A DNA stretch of 64,000 nucleotides from Heterocephalus glaber (taxonomy: Eukaryota > Chordata > Mammalia > Rodentia > Bathyergidae): NCBI RefSeq assembly GCF_000247695.1, contig NW_004624843.1, positions 5,672,604 to 5,736,603 on the forward strand. The letters are read 5' to 3'. This document shows, in pieces, positions 63,183 through 64,000 of this stretch. Below the pieces are notes generated by a model. The model made no database searches. It saw only the letters and a list, made by a program, of their open reading frames with translations, and was not told the origin of the DNA. Position 1 is the first letter of the stretch. Every line of letters starts with the position of its first letter. A program made the position numbers and the translations under genes.

Positions 63183-63268
63183 TGGGGCTAGAGGTTTAGC
63201 TCAGTGGTGCCACACCTGTCTCACAAGCCCAAGGTCCTGAGTTCGATCTCCAGTTCTGCAAAAAAACC
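63183..63268 (+). mobile_element. ID-type SINE
   Basis: GGGGCTAGAGGTTTAGCTCA, GAGTTCGATCTCCAGTTCTG, short A tail. Confidence 0.9.
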
Positions 63269-63269
63269 T

Positions 63270-63740
63270 GTTGGCTCCAGGTGGATAGGACAGGCAGTGT
63301 GTACCCACAGTACACCCTGGTGAGTAACCAAAACACACCTTCAAAACAAGGTGGTCTCAGCTTAGCAGGCACGAGGTCGACTGCTGAAGGTGATTGCTGA
63401 GTTAGACCCCACTAGGGTCTAGGGTTTAGGGTGGCACCCATGTTCTGGGGCTCCCGCCTCTGTCCGAGGGAGTGGAAATGGGTCTCTTGAAGGACAGTGT
63501 GGCCGCTTGTTTGAAAATGTGTACTGCACCTTTTCCAGCAGTTCCACATGTTAGCAGCTGTCTAGGAACTCCAGATGGGATGTGCACTGTAGCTGTGTCT
63601 GTCTCTAAGAGCGAAAGCATAGGAAGCCACACATTGATGTAGAGAATTAGATTTAGAATTCCACCCCAAGGTGCACGCACTGTCTTGGAGACCTCCTGGC
63701 AGACTTGGGTCAGTGTGGACGGTGACAGGAATTCGCCCAG
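63270..63740. other. Intron 6, nothing recognised
   Basis: Unique sequence with no exon or repeat seen. Confidence 0.4.
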
Positions 63741-63746
63741 CAGGGG

Positions 63747-63838
63747 GTTTTTTGTTTGTTTTTTGTTACCTGGGATCTAACACAGGACCTTGCGCTTTCC
63801 AGGCAGGCGCCAGAACCACTGAGCTAAATCCCCAGCCC
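63747..63838 (-). mobile_element. ID-type SINE
   Basis: T-rich tail (TTTTTTGTTTGTTTTTTG), TTACCTGGGATCTAACACAG, GAGCTAAATCCCCAGCCCC. CCAGCAGGG and CTAGCAGGG flank it. Confidence 0.9.
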
Positions 63839-64000
63839 CTAGCAGGGCTTTAACCCCGAGGCCCCTCTGATCACCAGGGTTATCACCAGGCTGGGGTTCA
63901 CAGAAGGAAGGGATCAAGCGAGGGGACTTAGAGTTTGCCCGCCTCCTTTGCTTGAGCTGTAGGGGAACCAAAACTTTCCCTCTACTCCTTGAAGGTTTGA

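Larger units (their letters stand above)
12750..64000 (+). other. INPP5D: INPP5D (SHIP1) gene, 5' part, runs off the right edge
   Basis: Six exons with consensus splice sites join in frame to 250 codons that match the N-terminal part of SHIP1: SH2 domain (about residues 5-104), a proline/acidic linker, and the start of the region before the phosphatase domain. SHIP1 is a cytoplasmic phosphatase of haematopoietic cells that removes the 5-phosphate from PI(3,4,5)P3 after docking to phosphotyrosine receptors. Intron sizes here are about 14.8, 21.6, 2.4, 4.6 and 4.7 kb, and intron 6 is open at the window end. The left boundary is approximate because the transcription start is not visible in the sequence. 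SHIP2 (INPPL1) is excluded because the N-terminus and linker follow SHIP1. Confidence 0.97.

Noticed and set aside
63410..63435. Telomere-like TAGGG units (CTAGGGTCTAGGGTTTAGGG)
   Set aside because: Only about three imperfect units. Too short to be an interstitial telomeric tract.

Overview
The window is vertebrate (rodent) nuclear DNA. It holds the 5' part of one protein gene, INPP5D (SHIP1, the SH2-containing inositol 5-phosphatase), on the plus strand. Six coding exons are readable, at 12908-13041, 27824-27887, 49522-49672, 52064-52235, 56846-56986 and 61697-61784. All have GT/AG borders, the phases join without a break, and together they give the first 250 residues: the SH2 domain, the linker and the start of the central region. 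The phosphatase domain and C-terminal tail lie beyond position 64000. No other protein gene could be supported on either strand.

Organism: the interspersed repeats are B1 (7SL-derived), ID-type tRNA-derived SINEs with a GGGGCTGGGGATTTAGCTCAGTGG-like head (shown here only as a type), and dimers in which a B1 is followed by an ID half (B1-dID type). That mix points to a non-muroid rodent. From what I remember of B1-dID distribution a beaver-like (castorimorph) genome is plausible, but the species is an inference.

Layout: 1-12.7 kb is upstream intergenic DNA with old L1, LTR and SINE insertions. About 12.75-12.91 kb is the TATA-less, ETS/IRF-rich promoter and 5'UTR. Intron 1 is 14.8 kb and carries two old antisense L1 regions and a foldback mariner. 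Intron 2 is 21.6 kb with many SINEs, a young 5'-truncated L1 with a 16-bp target duplication, and an L2-embedded microsatellite. Intron 3 is 2.4 kb, intron 4 is 4.6 kb (second foldback mariner with a U6 fragment), and intron 5 is 4.7 kb. The 3' end of intron 5 is GC-rich and holds three perfect octamer motifs just before exon 6. In mouse and human an internal promoter in this intron makes the stem-cell isoform s-SHIP, which lacks the SH2 domain. Intron 6 starts at 61785 and opens with a dense cluster of minus-strand SINEs.

How it works together: the full-length promoter looks haematopoietic, and the intron-5 end looks like a separate pluripotency-type promoter. SHIP1 is recruited through its SH2 domain to phosphotyrosine motifs (ITIM/ITAM) and hydrolyses the 5-phosphate of PI(3,4,5)P3, which damps PI3K signalling in blood cells. 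The main new observations are the octamer cluster, a 26-nt U6 5'-end retro-insertion with its own target duplication, foldback mariners with two inverted copies of the same 3' end, three loci where two ID SINEs landed at the same target, and the absence of an upstream tandem splice acceptor at exon 4.
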